Source of the DNA: Gnetum montanum
Taxonomy: Eukaryota > Streptophyta > Gnetopsida > Gnetales > Gnetaceae
NCBI GenBank assembly: GCA_015680685.1
Contig: MNCI01001040.1
Location: forward strand, 310,285 to 374,284
Reading direction: 5' to 3'
DNA: 64,000 bases
Part shown: in pieces, positions 44,440-55,801 of the stretch
Numbering within the stretch: the stretch's first letter is position 1
Layout of the letters: the number at the start of each line of letters is the position of its first letter
Notes under the pieces: model-generated
What the model saw: only the letters and a program-made list of their open reading frames with translations
Database searches by the model: none
Told to the model about the DNA's origin: nothing
Position numbers and translations under genes: made by a program

Positions 44440-47330
44440 AACACATATAATAATGGAGAGTGGAGTTGTAGTGACCTCCCCTCGTTTGAGATTAAAATTG
44501 ACTACATTGTTGTGAAAAACTAGGGATGTTAAACTCGATTCCTATGGTGTAGGGGGCAACATTGTTACATGGATGGTGTTCTCATCTGCAGGATGTCCTC
44601 TATAATAGGAATGAAGGCCAACATCTGAGCCAACACTTGGCGGTAAGTAGATGAGATCATAACTAGATCGTATAAGCTCAATGTTATGTTCTTTTACTTG
44701 AGTGTTCATTTTACCTAGGTTAGTACAGCTACGAATTCCTTGTCATCGACCATTGTGTTAGCCTTAACTTCCTTGATACAACTTGAGATACGGATCTCTC
44801 GTAGAGGGAACTTAGGCTTAGGTTTCTTGGCCTGCTTGGAGGCAAGGGCCCCAATTTTTGATTATTTCTTGCTAGTTATGGCCTTTTCTTCAACCATGGT
44901 GGTTGTTAGGTGCTCATTCATCCTCTTGCATTGTCATTTGGTAGGCCTACTCAAGTTGCTAGTGAGTCGACCCCTTAAAAATGGGAGACTAAGATGTTAC
45001 CCATTGTTGGACTTTGGGTAGGTAAGAGGCCATCACATTATGGCACCCTTATGAAAAATAGTGATTTAAAAGTTGTTGTAGGACCAACTCATTGTGGCAC
45101 CTTGATGATGAAAGGTTGCTTAGGGGTTGTTATTGTTGCATCATGCCAATTTAATGTCTTAGCAGACAATTGGTTTGGTTGCCAGTTTAATGTCTTAGCA
45201 TACGATTACTATAGGATCTTGACCACAAAGGGTGTTGTGGGTGCTCGAGGTGGCACTTTGATAACAAAGGAGGCCTCTTTCTTGTGGAGGCTAAGGGTAT
45301 CCTTGCCTTGCTAGGAGGCACATGGATCACAAAAGGTTGTTGTGTAGGTTTAGACATGCCACCTATGCTAATGGAGTTTATGATGTAGGGAGCATCTTCT
45401 ACATTGGATTGGCTTGCTTCATTAAGCACCAGTTGGTCTTGTTCTATCATTCTTTGCAAGTCATCTTGCAAAGCATGACAATTGTTTGTACTATGACTAG
45501 ACATCTAGTGGTAATGATAGTATTGGTCCAACTTTAAGTGTTGTGGGATCAAGGGCTTGTTCAATACTATTAAGGTGGGATTCCTTAGTAGTTTGCAATA
45601 GCTATCATGTTTTTGATAAGCAATCTTTGATACATGTTTATATTGGATTCACCTAGCTTCCAGGAGTTGCTCTAATAGTTCAAATGGTTCCATTAGTAGC
45701 GATGTATACTTTGAGTGATCCTTGTGCCCAAAGTTGGGCCTTGGGGTAGCCCCTACTAATGTAGGCAAGTTTGCACTAGAGTTGGAAGATTTGTGAACTA
45801 GGGCCTTGGGTTGCTTAGCTATCATGCCCCAGTTGGTTGCTTTTGTACTTGTGGCCACCATTGCCACTGTTGCATTTTTCTTACATGCATGTTGGTTTCT
45901 TTAGGCCACATAGGTTGGATCATTGTTGGCTTACGATCTATGCCCTTCGTTTGGGGAAAGGATTGCATAAGAGACTTTGGTGCCAGGTAATATAGTTTAG
46001 ACTTGATGAAGTTGTTCACTACACCCTTGAAGATGGCCAATAGGTGTCTCTGCTAGGGGTTCATGCATTGCACTCAATGCTATGCTCTAGTGTTGGAGGA
46101 ATTTTGGCATAGGCTCTAGGGGCCCCTACTTGACCTGAATGAGCTGATTGAGGATTGATTTAGGCTTTAGGTTGTACTTAAAGCATGTTACAAATTAGAT
46201 TAGGAGATCCTCTAGGGAAGAGATTGAGGCCTTAGGTAATGAAAGGTACTAGTCTAAGGCCTTGCCAATGAGAGACATGGGGAACACACATATGATGGCA
46301 TGTGGACATGCTTGCAAAAGTAGGCACTCAGACTTGAATGTGACCAAGTGTGCATTGGGGTCCCCCTCACTATTGAACTTGGTGAGTTGAGGTAGTGGGA
46401 TTCTAGTTGGAAGAGTTTGGGATGGGACCACAGAACTTATGGGATCATCTTAGTAGAATTCCACCACCTTGAAAATTTCAAAGGAGGCAACTTTAAGTCC
46501 ATTGAAGTCCTTTGTCAAAATTTGGATCAGCTAGAATGCCTAATCTAAGCTTAGGGATGTGCTAGCTAATTGCATTAGCTAGGCTTGTGTTGGTTGTATG
46601 GCATAGGGGCAAATTGTTGATTGCGAAGTTTGCTATTTTAATGTCATAGTGGATGGTCATTGCCAGTTTGACATTGTAGCATACGGGTTTAGTTGATGTG
46701 TTGCCTATGTGATGGGCATGGTGATTGAGGTAGGCCAAACATGCATGGGTTGGATTAATGCCAAGGGCATCGATGAGACAAGCGGGATGTAGGATGCCTA
46801 CATTATCTAGGGCTAGGAGGCAGCCCCCTGCATGAGCATAGGGTTGGGCAAATGCAATGATCACTTGCAAGGAAGGCTAAATTGGCATGGTCACCATATT
46901 GGAGAGAACAAGTGGACTAAATTGAGGAGGGGCTATACTAGGGAGTAGTTGTTGGAAGATGGTGTAGAGGGGGATCTTGCATTCAGAGTGAGCCTCAAAC
47001 TCATCTTCTTCCTCCTGTGAGGCTTCCTCATAGGTTTTCCTTGCATCATGCTCATTTGCATAGATGAGTTGGGACAACAACTAGTGGTAGGACTTCATGA
47101 ATGGGATTATGTTGAACAATGAGGGGTTATACTCTTGTCCATCCCAATGGACTCATTTGTAGTCCTATTTTGCCTCCAAGTCAAGGCAATCCACTGGTAA
47201 TCCTACTTGGATTTTGGCATAATCAAAATTGTATTGTTCGTGTCTTATTGTAGCATGCTTTGGGTGGATCATGATGTCAAATGTGTTAGAAACTGACATG
47301 GAAGGTTGATCTAGATTCATGTTCACAGAT
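44440..47330 (-). pseudogene. gag: Decayed gag of Tat-C
   Basis: Start ATG at 47330 (MNLDQPS). EQYNFDYAKIQVGLPVDC follows at about 47235-47185, shared with Tat-A and Tat-B. An acidic stretch (EEASQEEEDEFEAH) lies at about 47020. The core is at 46431-46249 and onward: LPQLTKFNSEGDPNAHL, LLLQACPHAI, MSLIGKALD, then FKYNLKPKSILNQL and WP-type segments. ATPRPNFGHKDHSKY (45745-45700) and the knuckle-like HYHXMSSHSTNNCHALQDD (about 45520-45460) precede a linker with QPFVIHVPPSKA. DNA of the TTAAACT type is embedded in the coding stretch at 46633-46690 and 45143-45210. Stops break the frame. Confidence 0.75.
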
Positions 47331-47831
47331 TAGGTTGTGAGAGTTGTTGTTTGTAAAAAAATTGGCTAACTCTAAAAACTGTAGAAAAATGACTAGGTCT
47401 ATCGATAGTAGAAAAATAACTAAGTATAAAAATGTAGAAATATGGCTAAGTGTGAAAACTAAAAAGAATTAAGTATAAAATTGTAAAAAATTGGTAAAGT
47501 ATAAAATTGAAAAAATTTGGCTAAGTATGAAAATGCAAAAAATTTTCTAAGTATGAAAATGCAAAAAAAAAAAAAAATCCTAACTATGAAAACTACTGAA
47601 AATGGCTAACTCTAGTGTTATGCTTGCTACGCTAGAGCTAACTACACTTTCTATGCTAAAAGCTAGCTATGCTCTCCCGAGCACCCAGAATTTTGATTAA
47701 GTGCCAAAGATATGCTTTGGCTTTTGTCTAGCAGGGTTCCAGGGGAATCGACGATGGGGTCCAATCTACACTAACAAATGGTGATGAGAGCACATGGGAC
47801 AATAATCAAAAAATATAGAAGGAAATGACAA
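47331..47831 (-). repeat. Leader of Tat-C with short tandem repeats
   Basis: At 47370-47620 about eight imperfect units of the plus-strand form GGCTAAGTATGAAAATGCAAAAAAT follow each other, about 28-35 bases long. On the sense strand they read TTAGCCATTTTT-like, as in the Tat-A leader. A poly-A run of 15 lies at 47564-47578. No gene. Confidence 0.65.
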
Positions 47832-47850
47832 GGCCCTCCATCAAGTGCCA
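47832..47850 (-). promoter_or_regulatory. Primer binding site of Tat-C
   Basis: On the minus strand TGGCACTTGATGGAGGGCC, six bases after the LTR end. Matches the Tat-A site at 15 of 19 positions. Confidence 0.8.
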
Positions 47851-47856
47851 AAAAAA

Positions 47857-49640
47857 TGTAGCAATTGAAAACATCAATGGCTAGAACACCAAAGGGTTCA
47901 TGGGCACATAGCCTAACCCTACCTTCGCATGAGGACCTTGCTAGAAAATGCAGGTGGAGTGTCCTAGATGATCTTGTTGATCAAACATGGACTTTGCTAA
48001 CTACAACCAAGGTATTGGGTGCAACCAAGGATGGCGTGGTTAGCTAAAATGCAAATGCAAACAACATGAAATGGTGCTAAGTGTCAAAATGGTGTTTCAC
48101 GGTGCTAAGTGTCAAAATGGTGTTTCACGGTGCTAAGTGTAGAGTGTAGCCATAGAATGGAGGTAAGTGTACCTAAAGGTTTCGATTGAAATAAAGGCAT
48201 CAACCCATGGAGACTACCACCTAAGCATAGTACAACATGATGATGCATGAAAAAAAATGCAAAAAAACATAAGAAAAATGCAATAAAATGCTAGAAACAA
48301 GAGAGAGAAATGGAACACCATCCAAAATGGGAGTGTAGTTAACTTCCAAAGGGTCTTAAAAGATACACAATGTACAACAAGCATAGTGGGAGTGTAGTCA
48401 TAGTAGTAATGGTGTCAGGCTATGATTTCTGGTCCTCATCATGATGAATCATGCTTGCTAGGTTGGCTGCCATGATATACCATGCAATGTTCTTTAGGGT
48501 TGCAAAGGGGTTGTGGTGCACCATGTAGTGTAAGGCTGCAACGAGGCTGTGGTGTACTGTATAGTGAAAGTATGCCTTTCTATTGATGTGGTGTGCTCTG
48601 GGTCTCATTTTCCCATGGAGCTAAGTGCAAAGATGCCAAAATGCCGAATGCCAAATGAAAGTGTCAACTGCCAACCACTAAAATGTTGGAGGTCCAGGGG
48701 TATTTATAAGGCTAAAGTTAGCCAAAAATGCAAATCAAGTACCACATGGTAGTGTGGTAGGTGGGACTATGAGAAAAATTTAGAAAACTTTCTAAGTCTA
48801 GAGATGACCAGAAAAAGTTCAAATATTTTTCTAACTCTGGTTGCTACACTCGCTATGCTCACCCCTTGCTACACTTGCTATGATCTAGAGAATAGGTATA
48901 ATTTGGGACAAATGAGGGATGTAGAAGAAATGAAAATTACTGATCTTGCTTGTTGGAGTAGTTCTAGGCTGGAATAAATGCCTATGCTAAGCTATGTAAG
49001 CTTTTGGAGGCAGTTCCATGTTGCTACGCTAGCTACGCTCTAGAGCATAGTTCAACAGTTAGGAAAATTTTGCAAAAAACTAAAGTCCAATGCTGCTATG
49101 CTCATGAGCATAGTAGGAAGGGATAGGTGAAAAACTAAAGTCTAGCACTACTACACTTGCTACACTCATGAGCATAGTAGGAAGGGATAGGGTGTAGCAT
49201 GAACACTTTGAAAAATGCAGTAAAAATTGTAGTCCTTATCTTGCTACACCTATTATGCTTTGGAGCATAGTAGGCGGGGTAGCCTTGAGAGTTAGAAAAT
49301 CTACCAAATTATTTCCTCCATTTTGAGCTAGCTTGACAAATTTTGACTTGACACATGCAAACTGGTCATCAAAATGCTGCTATGCTTACTATGCTTAAGA
49401 GGGTAGTAGGAGGATTGGGAGCATAGCAAGACACTTAGAAAACTTTTTGTAGCTTGTGTCATCATTTTAACACTTAACCAAAATTGTAGAAAATTGGTTG
49501 TTGAAGTTGACAATGCTCTACTACAGTGGAGAGCATGGTCTCAGTACTTGGACAAAGCTTTTGTTGAAAGTGCCATCATTTTGACACTTAGAAAAATTTG
49601 CAATCTAGAAGAAGTAGCCCAAAATTTTTGTGGTGTTTCA
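47857..49640 (-). repeat. 5' LTR of Tat-C
   Basis: 1,784 bases, aligned with 40108-41835. Inverted pairs of the CTACGCT type recur through 48840-49530. A local doubling GTGTTTCACGGTGCTAAGTG occurs at 48080-48140. Confidence 0.92.
48701..48708 (-). promoter_or_regulatory. TATA box in Tat-C 5' LTR
   Basis: Plus-strand TATTTATA, read as TATAAATA on the sense strand, is kept in the 3' LTR at 40912-40919. Setting CCTTATAAATACCCC is like that of Tat-A. Confidence 0.7.
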
Positions 49641-49645
49641 TTGCT
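49641..49645. repeat. Target site duplication of Tat-C, right copy (TTGCT)
   Basis: Exact copy of 40103-40107. Confidence 0.9.
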
Positions 49646-51010
49646 GACCACTTATCTTGGTTAAGATGAGATAAAAAAGAGGAGGAGAATCCACTTTAGA
49701 TCAGTTTCTTACTGAAAACCTCTTTATAGGGCTATAAATAAACAAGTGGCCACTAAAACCAACTGGTACAATGGCATTCTCATGTACCTTCTCACTCAAG
49801 AGATGTCATAGGATTCAGATATTAATAAGAAACAATAGTTTCTTCACTAGGAAAAATATTTTATGAAAATCAATGGACACCTTTACAAGGTGTATATCAA
49901 TGACTTAATTCAATGGTGTGTACCTAATGATGATTAACTATGCATTCTCTAGGATGCTCATGAGGGCCCTTGTAAAAGCCACTATGTTGGGAAATACATG
50001 ACTATTAATATCCTCATGGAAGGGTATTTTTGGCCAAAAATTTTTAGAGATGTTCATCACTTTGTCCACTCCTATGATTACTATCAATGTGATGGTGGAA
50101 TGATCACTCATATGGTGGAGTCTCAGTAGTGGATCCAACCACTAGATCCCTTCAACATTTGGAGCATCAATTTCATTGATCCCATGACTATAATGTCCAA
50201 TGGAAATGTGTACATCATAGACAATATTGACTATTATACTAAATGAGTAGAAGCAAAGGCTATCATCAATTGCACATCTTCTATAGTTACCCAATTTATA
50301 TAAAAATATGTTGTAAATAGGTTTGGGATGCCACATACACTTATATGTGATAATGGAACTTATTTTATAGGCACCACCTTTCAAAAGCTCTTGTAGCACT
50401 TGGGGGTTGAACATAAACCAATAACACTCTACCACCCCCAAGTTAATGGTCAAGTAGAGGTTATGAATGGGAAGATAACAAAAATGATATTAAGAACAAC
50501 TAGTAAATATAGGAGGGATAGAAGTACAAAATGCAATGATGGCCTTTGGGCCTACCGCTCCACTTAGAAACTTCCCATTGGCTACTGTCCCTATGAGCTT
50601 GTGTACATTAAACTACCAACACTTCCTATCCAAATGGAGCTCTGTACACTATCAACCACTCATGACCTTTGCCTTGACCTAAGCCTAGCACAGAAAAATG
50701 GTTAATGAATCTCAACATGCTAAATGAGAACTAATAAGTGGCCTTGTTATCTAACAAAGTGTACAAGGCATTTAATAAACAATTCCATGACCTTAGAATT
50801 AGGAAAGTGAAATTTCAACTAGGAGATACAATCCTCTACTAGAATCCCAGACATATATCACAAAAAACTAAGTTCCAAATGTTGTGGAAAGGGCCTTATA
50901 TTATCTATGAAACCTTTTCTTCTGGGGCCATGTTAATTTACAAACCTGAAAGCCCAAATAAAAAGCCCCTAGTCAACATGAAATAAATAAAATATTTCTA
51001 AGAATCCAAA
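49646..51010 (+). pseudogene. int: Decayed integrase of Ath-1
   Basis: Starts with the remaining codons of the RNase H end motif, then a linker. The zinc domain is DAHEGPCKSHYVGKYMTINILMEGYFWPKI...YDYYQCDGG (49955-50105); the first Cys of the Cys pair reads Tyr. The core has WSINFIDPM (50163; the usual first catalytic Asp is Asn), ICDNGTYFIG (50347; second Asp kept), and YHPQVNGQVEVMNG (50430; Glu kept). Then GLWAYRST and PYELVY. The C-terminal segment KFQMLWKGPYIIYETFSSGAMLIY...VNMK-stop-IKYF (50870-51000) is the usual GPY-type end. Several stops. Inactive by sequence. Confidence 0.8.
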
Positions 51011-52701
51011 AGAGTCTATAACTAAAATACCTTAATGGATGAGAAAGTGCACTCAATTTCTTGAATTTCCTCCTTCCAGTGTAGTCATGGGGGAGATGGA
51101 CATCCATGCCAATCAATCAAAGTGGCTTCTTAATTTTTCATTTTTCTTTTTTCTCAGATATTTTATTTTACACCATTTTTAGTACATTTTCTCTTTCTTA
51201 AATATTTTACAATTTGTTCTATATTTTACTTTATTTGGTTTGAAATTATTCTTATGTTTTCCTTTATTGCTACCAAGACTTGGTGCAGCTATAGCTATAA
51301 ATTAATGGTGATCTCTACTATAATGTTATTTAATTGCTAATGTCTAGATTCTATCTTTGAATTTTGATGTTGATAACTAAGACATGATTTCTTTTCATGA
51401 TAACNNNNNNNNNNNNNNNNNNNNNNNNNNNNNNNNNNNNNNNNNNNNNNNNNNNNNNNNNAAACACAATAATGGAAAGTCTAAGTACATTCCTTAGATA
51501 AAATAATAGGCTACAAGCACTGGTTATGGAACTAGAAAGACATGTTACCCATGCTTGAAGATCCCTCTAACTAAGATCCATCTCACTTCCTGCTTCTCTT
51601 TTCTTCTCATTTATGAATGATGATTGATCCGTGGGGATATTCTTATGCCTTGGGATGTGGATGAGTGTAAGAGTGCCAATGCAAAGTCACTAAAAGTGGT
51701 TGGTTTTAATTTGAACTAAGGATGGAAATTATCAAGTCATATTAATTGAAAAATCCACAAGGGACTTCATGTGACAATGATATGAAACTCCATTCCACTT
51801 TCTCTCTTACCTACCTATGTTTTTCATAACTCATCTCATTACCTTTTCTCATGTTCATTCAATGTCTTTGTTGGATACAGTAAAAATTCTTTGGTAGTTT
51901 TTTTTAGTGATCTGGTCCTTAACTAACCACAACTAGTAATCATCCATGGAATCCATAGAATCCATGATTTTGGGACATGTAAGGGCATTAAGGACATGAC
52001 CTTGCTATGGTGAGGAAGCACTTACATACTCCTTGGTTAGGTTGGTTAAATTTCTCATCCCTTAGGCATTTTTGCATTCAAGTCTTTTGTGATCCACATC
52101 AATTATGTCTAGTTGTGCACTCCTTCATTAACATTCTTCTTCAATTTGATGTATAAACCCTATTGTTTTCCCTTCATTCTTAATGGTGAAAAATTTTTTC
52201 TATCAATTGCATTTATGGGATCTTGTCAATGTAACCCAAAAACTCTATATATAGGTGCAAAACTTAGTGAATTTTTTGCCATTTTCTTCAAAAGGAGAGG
52301 AGAGTTTTTGTGGTTTTCAAAGCCCAAAATCTTCCAAAGTCCATATCTCATAAATTTCTTGTTTGATTAATCCCATTCTTTAGTCCTATAGCTACTGGAG
52401 GTAAGCTCTATGTTGTGGGGGCTACAAACCTTAGGTTTTTGATGAAACATTTTTCAAATTTTTTCTAACTTCCACAAGGTTTAATAAATAAAATAATATT
52501 AAAATCACTAATTCATGAGAGGTAAACCTTTCCAATAAACTCTGGTAGCCATCTAAATGAAATAATAATAAAATGATATTAAAATAATCAAATTTTCCAT
52601 GATCGCAACTTAGTCAAGTGTATCTAATCCAAAGAGTCAAGGTATCAAAAATGTTTAAGTTACACATCAAATGCTAATCCTTGGTTATGTCCTGATTACA
52701 T
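51011..52701 (+). other. Spacer between integrase and ORF3 of Ath-1, with N gap
   Basis: No gene recognised. 51405-51461 is a 57-base run of N. TATATATA at 52246-52253 (ACTCTATATATAGGTGC) resembles a TATA box some 450 bases ahead of ORF3, and GAG|GTAAGC at about 52397 resembles a splice donor. Either could serve separate expression of ORF3; both are guesses from sequence. Confidence 0.45.
51405..51461. other. Assembly gap of 57 N
   Basis: Run of N bases. The flanks do not obviously repeat each other. Confidence 0.99.
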
Positions 52702-55591
52702 ATGGCACCTAAGCCAAGAGACAAACATGGACAAGAGATGGGACTATCCTAATTGAGGGACAAGAAACCTAGAACTAGAAGTGGCCAATAGTCAAAGTAG
52801 CCCCAAGAACAAGTAGTTGAAACACATGCAATGGGACCTATTAAAGAGGAGCCCAAAGTGGAATCTTTTTTACAGATTTCCAAAGTTGAAATAGAGTAAT
52901 TCCACTAGGATGAGGGATCGGGACCAAGGCCAGACCTTGAGGTCACATTAATAGATGCCTACCTTAGGCAAATCCAATCCAAGGAGATTCAATGTTTAGT
53001 TATCCAAGAGCTAAACTATGCTACCTTCTTGGACTTTCCTCTAGAATAAGTCATAACTTAGTTGTAGACTTCTCCCATGTAGCCTATTCTTACCTCTAGT
53101 GAAGAATGGTACATGAGAGAAACATATCTCTTTTAGAACAATAGGCAAGATGATGCCATTGTGAAAATCAAGGATAATAGTATGTCCTACTCAGTGGAGG
53201 CCATCTCTCAAGCCCTTAAGTTGTTATGAACTAGAGTAACCTTGGCAAAAATTTTGACACAAGCAGTTCCAAAGGTAAAGAAGGAGTGGGTGTAGTGGTG
53301 CTAAAGAGTTTACTACAAGGAATATGGTGAACTCATAATGGTAGAGTGAGCATACTTCAAGATTGTAGCCTATCACCTTAATTTGATGGTGAGGCCAAGT
53401 GAGGTGACAAACTTCTCTGCTTGTGGATGCACTACTCTAAGAGGAAAATTTTCTGTCAATCTCCCATAGCTTATCTATCTTGAGATAGAGAAGCACTTTA
53501 AGGAAAATTAATGTGGGAGAAAGAAACTTTCCTTTCTATGTCCAACTTGAAAATTTTACAAAAGGGAAGGAATAACCCACCACTCAAATGACACCCTTAG
53601 ACATGCTTCTGCTACCTCTTGGGCAGAAATGATGAAAGGCAAGGTGCCTACCAAGATGCAAGAAGAGGAGTAGCCACCAATATCACCCATTCATGAAACA
53701 ACACCGAAGGATCATGTTGTCATGGACTGCATTAAAAAAATCTATGAGTATATCCTACAATAACAAAAAGTAGGATTAAGTGGTGATCCATCCATCTACT
53801 AATCAATCCTAAGTCACTTGAATGAGATCACTCATAACATCAGCTGGTTGAAGGATGTGGAGCCTATGTTTTTTGTCTACATGCTTGAATCCTAGTGGCT
53901 AAAAGGTAATGGTGTCCATTCCAGGATAACAACAATTTTTAAAAATCTCTAGAAATGTAGCTACCTTCTTGGTATGTCTAGAGGAAGGTGATGGGATAAC
54001 TATCTTGGTGATGTAGTACTAAGGGTAGGAAATAATGACTAAGGTGGTAGATAATTGAGTGGGAGAAGCACTTAATGTTCTTGCAATATCTATGTTAGAT
54101 ATTGCTACACTTAGAGATGTGCAGATATATGCAAGAGAAACAAATGTAAGATTTAGCATAGCCCAACATAAGAAATTGCTAGTATAATAAGTGAAAATGA
54201 GACATCCACTTTTGAAGGTCTTTAACATTTTAGATGACATCACTATAATCTAGTGAGTGCTATCATAGGTTAAGGGCAAGTACCTCATTGCTAATGCTGA
54301 ACTTAAGGTAGACACAATAAAAAATTGGTTCTTGGTTCCGAAAGTTGCATAATTCCAAGCCTTTCTTGCTAATCCTATAGTTTTTGGCTAGGTCATAAGT
54401 AGAGATGAAGCTTTTCTATAGCTTCAAGTAAAAATTCAAGTAGCCAAGAATGCTAAGGAGACAATAGTCTTTGATGAGTCCATAGTAGTAGCATTGGCTT
54501 ATAACACTAAGAAGGAGTTATTAAACATTCACAAGGAGAATGTTGTTCTAACCAATAATAACTATAACCTACATAATGTTGAGCTTCAAAAAGAACAGAT
54601 GGTTGAATACATGAGATAACAGCAAGAGCAACTCTCCAAGGTAACCATGTACTTGAGAAGGTTGAAAGTAGAAAATTGTAATATCTTGATGGAGGAGGTC
54701 CATGATCTTTGCCAGAAATTTGCAATCAAGATCATCATTTGGAAGAATGAGGCTCTCAAATTTGAAAGAGTCAAGAATCACTATAGAAACTAGTTCATAT
54801 TTTAGAAAGAGATCAACAAAAAAGAGATTAAACTAGTAGAGGAAAAAGTAAATTAGGTCCTCTAGTAGCTCCAACAAGGAGGTGACATGGGGCAGCCCAT
54901 CTTTGATGGACTAAACATGTACAACAAGGTAGAAATCCACCTCAAGGAGCTACAAATAAAGGAGATGATGGAGTACATAGAGCTTTCCAACCTCTGGTAT
55001 GCAAACTTGGCCATGCCAAATACTAGGTGGCTAAGGTCAAAACTAGAAAAACAAGTAATTAGTTCATACCTATTGTATGAGGAAAATTTTAAGCATCATA
55101 AGGAGATGAAGTAAAAGCTAGAAATTGCCAATGCTAAACTCGATGTTTTCAAAGAACACTTCATCAATCAAAGATTAATAGTTGAGAACTTGGCCCATAG
55201 ATTGAGTGACTACCATAATCTACAAAATTTTGTTGAGGCATTTGATGTCAAAAACAAATAATTTGTAATCTAGTTCATCAATGTGAAGGAGTTGTTAACT
55301 AAAATGCCCTATTTATGGAATCTTCTCATACTGGTCCACATTGGTAATGCTGCATAGACCATGTACAATCCATAGAGTAAGGAGGAGAAGATGAAAGCAT
55401 TGCTAGATGCTTTCTATATTCTACTAGTAGTCAAAATTGTAGCAAGACAACCACAATTTTCATTGCCCCAACAATAATAGTCACATGTACTAGAGGTAGG
55501 AGAAGGTCCTTTGACAACTCAAGAACCTCCACCACTAGGACTATTTGATTTTCTCTTCTTCTTCAAGCCACTAGAGGGGTTTTGCTATTAG
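52702..55591 (+). pseudogene. ORF3 of Ath-1: decayed helical protein downstream of pol
   Basis: Begins with ATG at 52702 (MAPKPRDKH) and runs to a stop at 55589-55591, about 960 codons with stops and at least one frame change between 53950 and 54450. Residues around 53330-53560 read AYFKIVAYHLNLMVRPSE, KFSVNLP, IYLEIEKHFKEN and LSFLCPT, matching ORF3 of Ath-2. An upstream SVEAISQALKLL fits the start of the same domain. From about 54500 to 55260 the frame is charged and heptad-like (coiled coil): KELLNIHKENVVL, LEKQVISSYLLYEENFKHHKE, KLEIANAKLDVFKEHF. It stands where Athila elements have an env-like ORF, but I see no clear signal peptide or membrane segment. Function unknown. Confidence 0.55.
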
Positions 55592-55801
55592 TTTTTGTAA
55601 AAATATTCAATTGAGTTAGTGTGTGTTACAATGTGTGAAATTGTAAATTGTAAATTTGTACACTTGGGTACTTAGCATTAGTTGAGTCAATGCATGTCAT
55701 AATCAGTCAATCAATAATACCATACTTTCCCAAAATTTTGTAAAGAACTTGTTCCCTCTTTTATTCACTCAAGGAAACGTTTTCTTTTAGTTGTGAGGGT
55801 A
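55592..55801 (+). promoter_or_regulatory. 3' end of Ath-1 before the LTR, with purine tract
   Basis: No gene. The last bases before the LTR, GTTGTGAGGGTA (55790-55801), are a weak polypurine tract, in the expected place. It differs from the AACAAAGAGGGG tract of the Tat elements. Confidence 0.5.

Larger units (their letters stand above)
40108..49640 (-). mobile_element. Tat-C: pol-less Tat element (gag-pro only), minus strand
   Basis: LTRs 40108-41835 and 47857-49640 (TGTAG...GTTTCA on the plus strand) are flanked by TTGCT. On the minus strand the order is 5' LTR, primer site, leader, gag (47330 to about 44440), protease (44430-44167), type 1 array, type 2 array, 3' region, purine tract, 3' LTR. 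No pol motif lies between protease and the 3' LTR (2.3 kb). It shares architecture and gag with Tat-A and Tat-B but has different LTRs, so it is a separate family of the same group. It inserted in Ath-1 between RNase H and integrase. Confidence 0.92.

Noticed and set aside
54507-54781. Overlapping minus-strand ORFs of 62-72 residues
   Set aside because: They are opposite the coiled-coil part of ORF3 and open only because that strand is A-rich.
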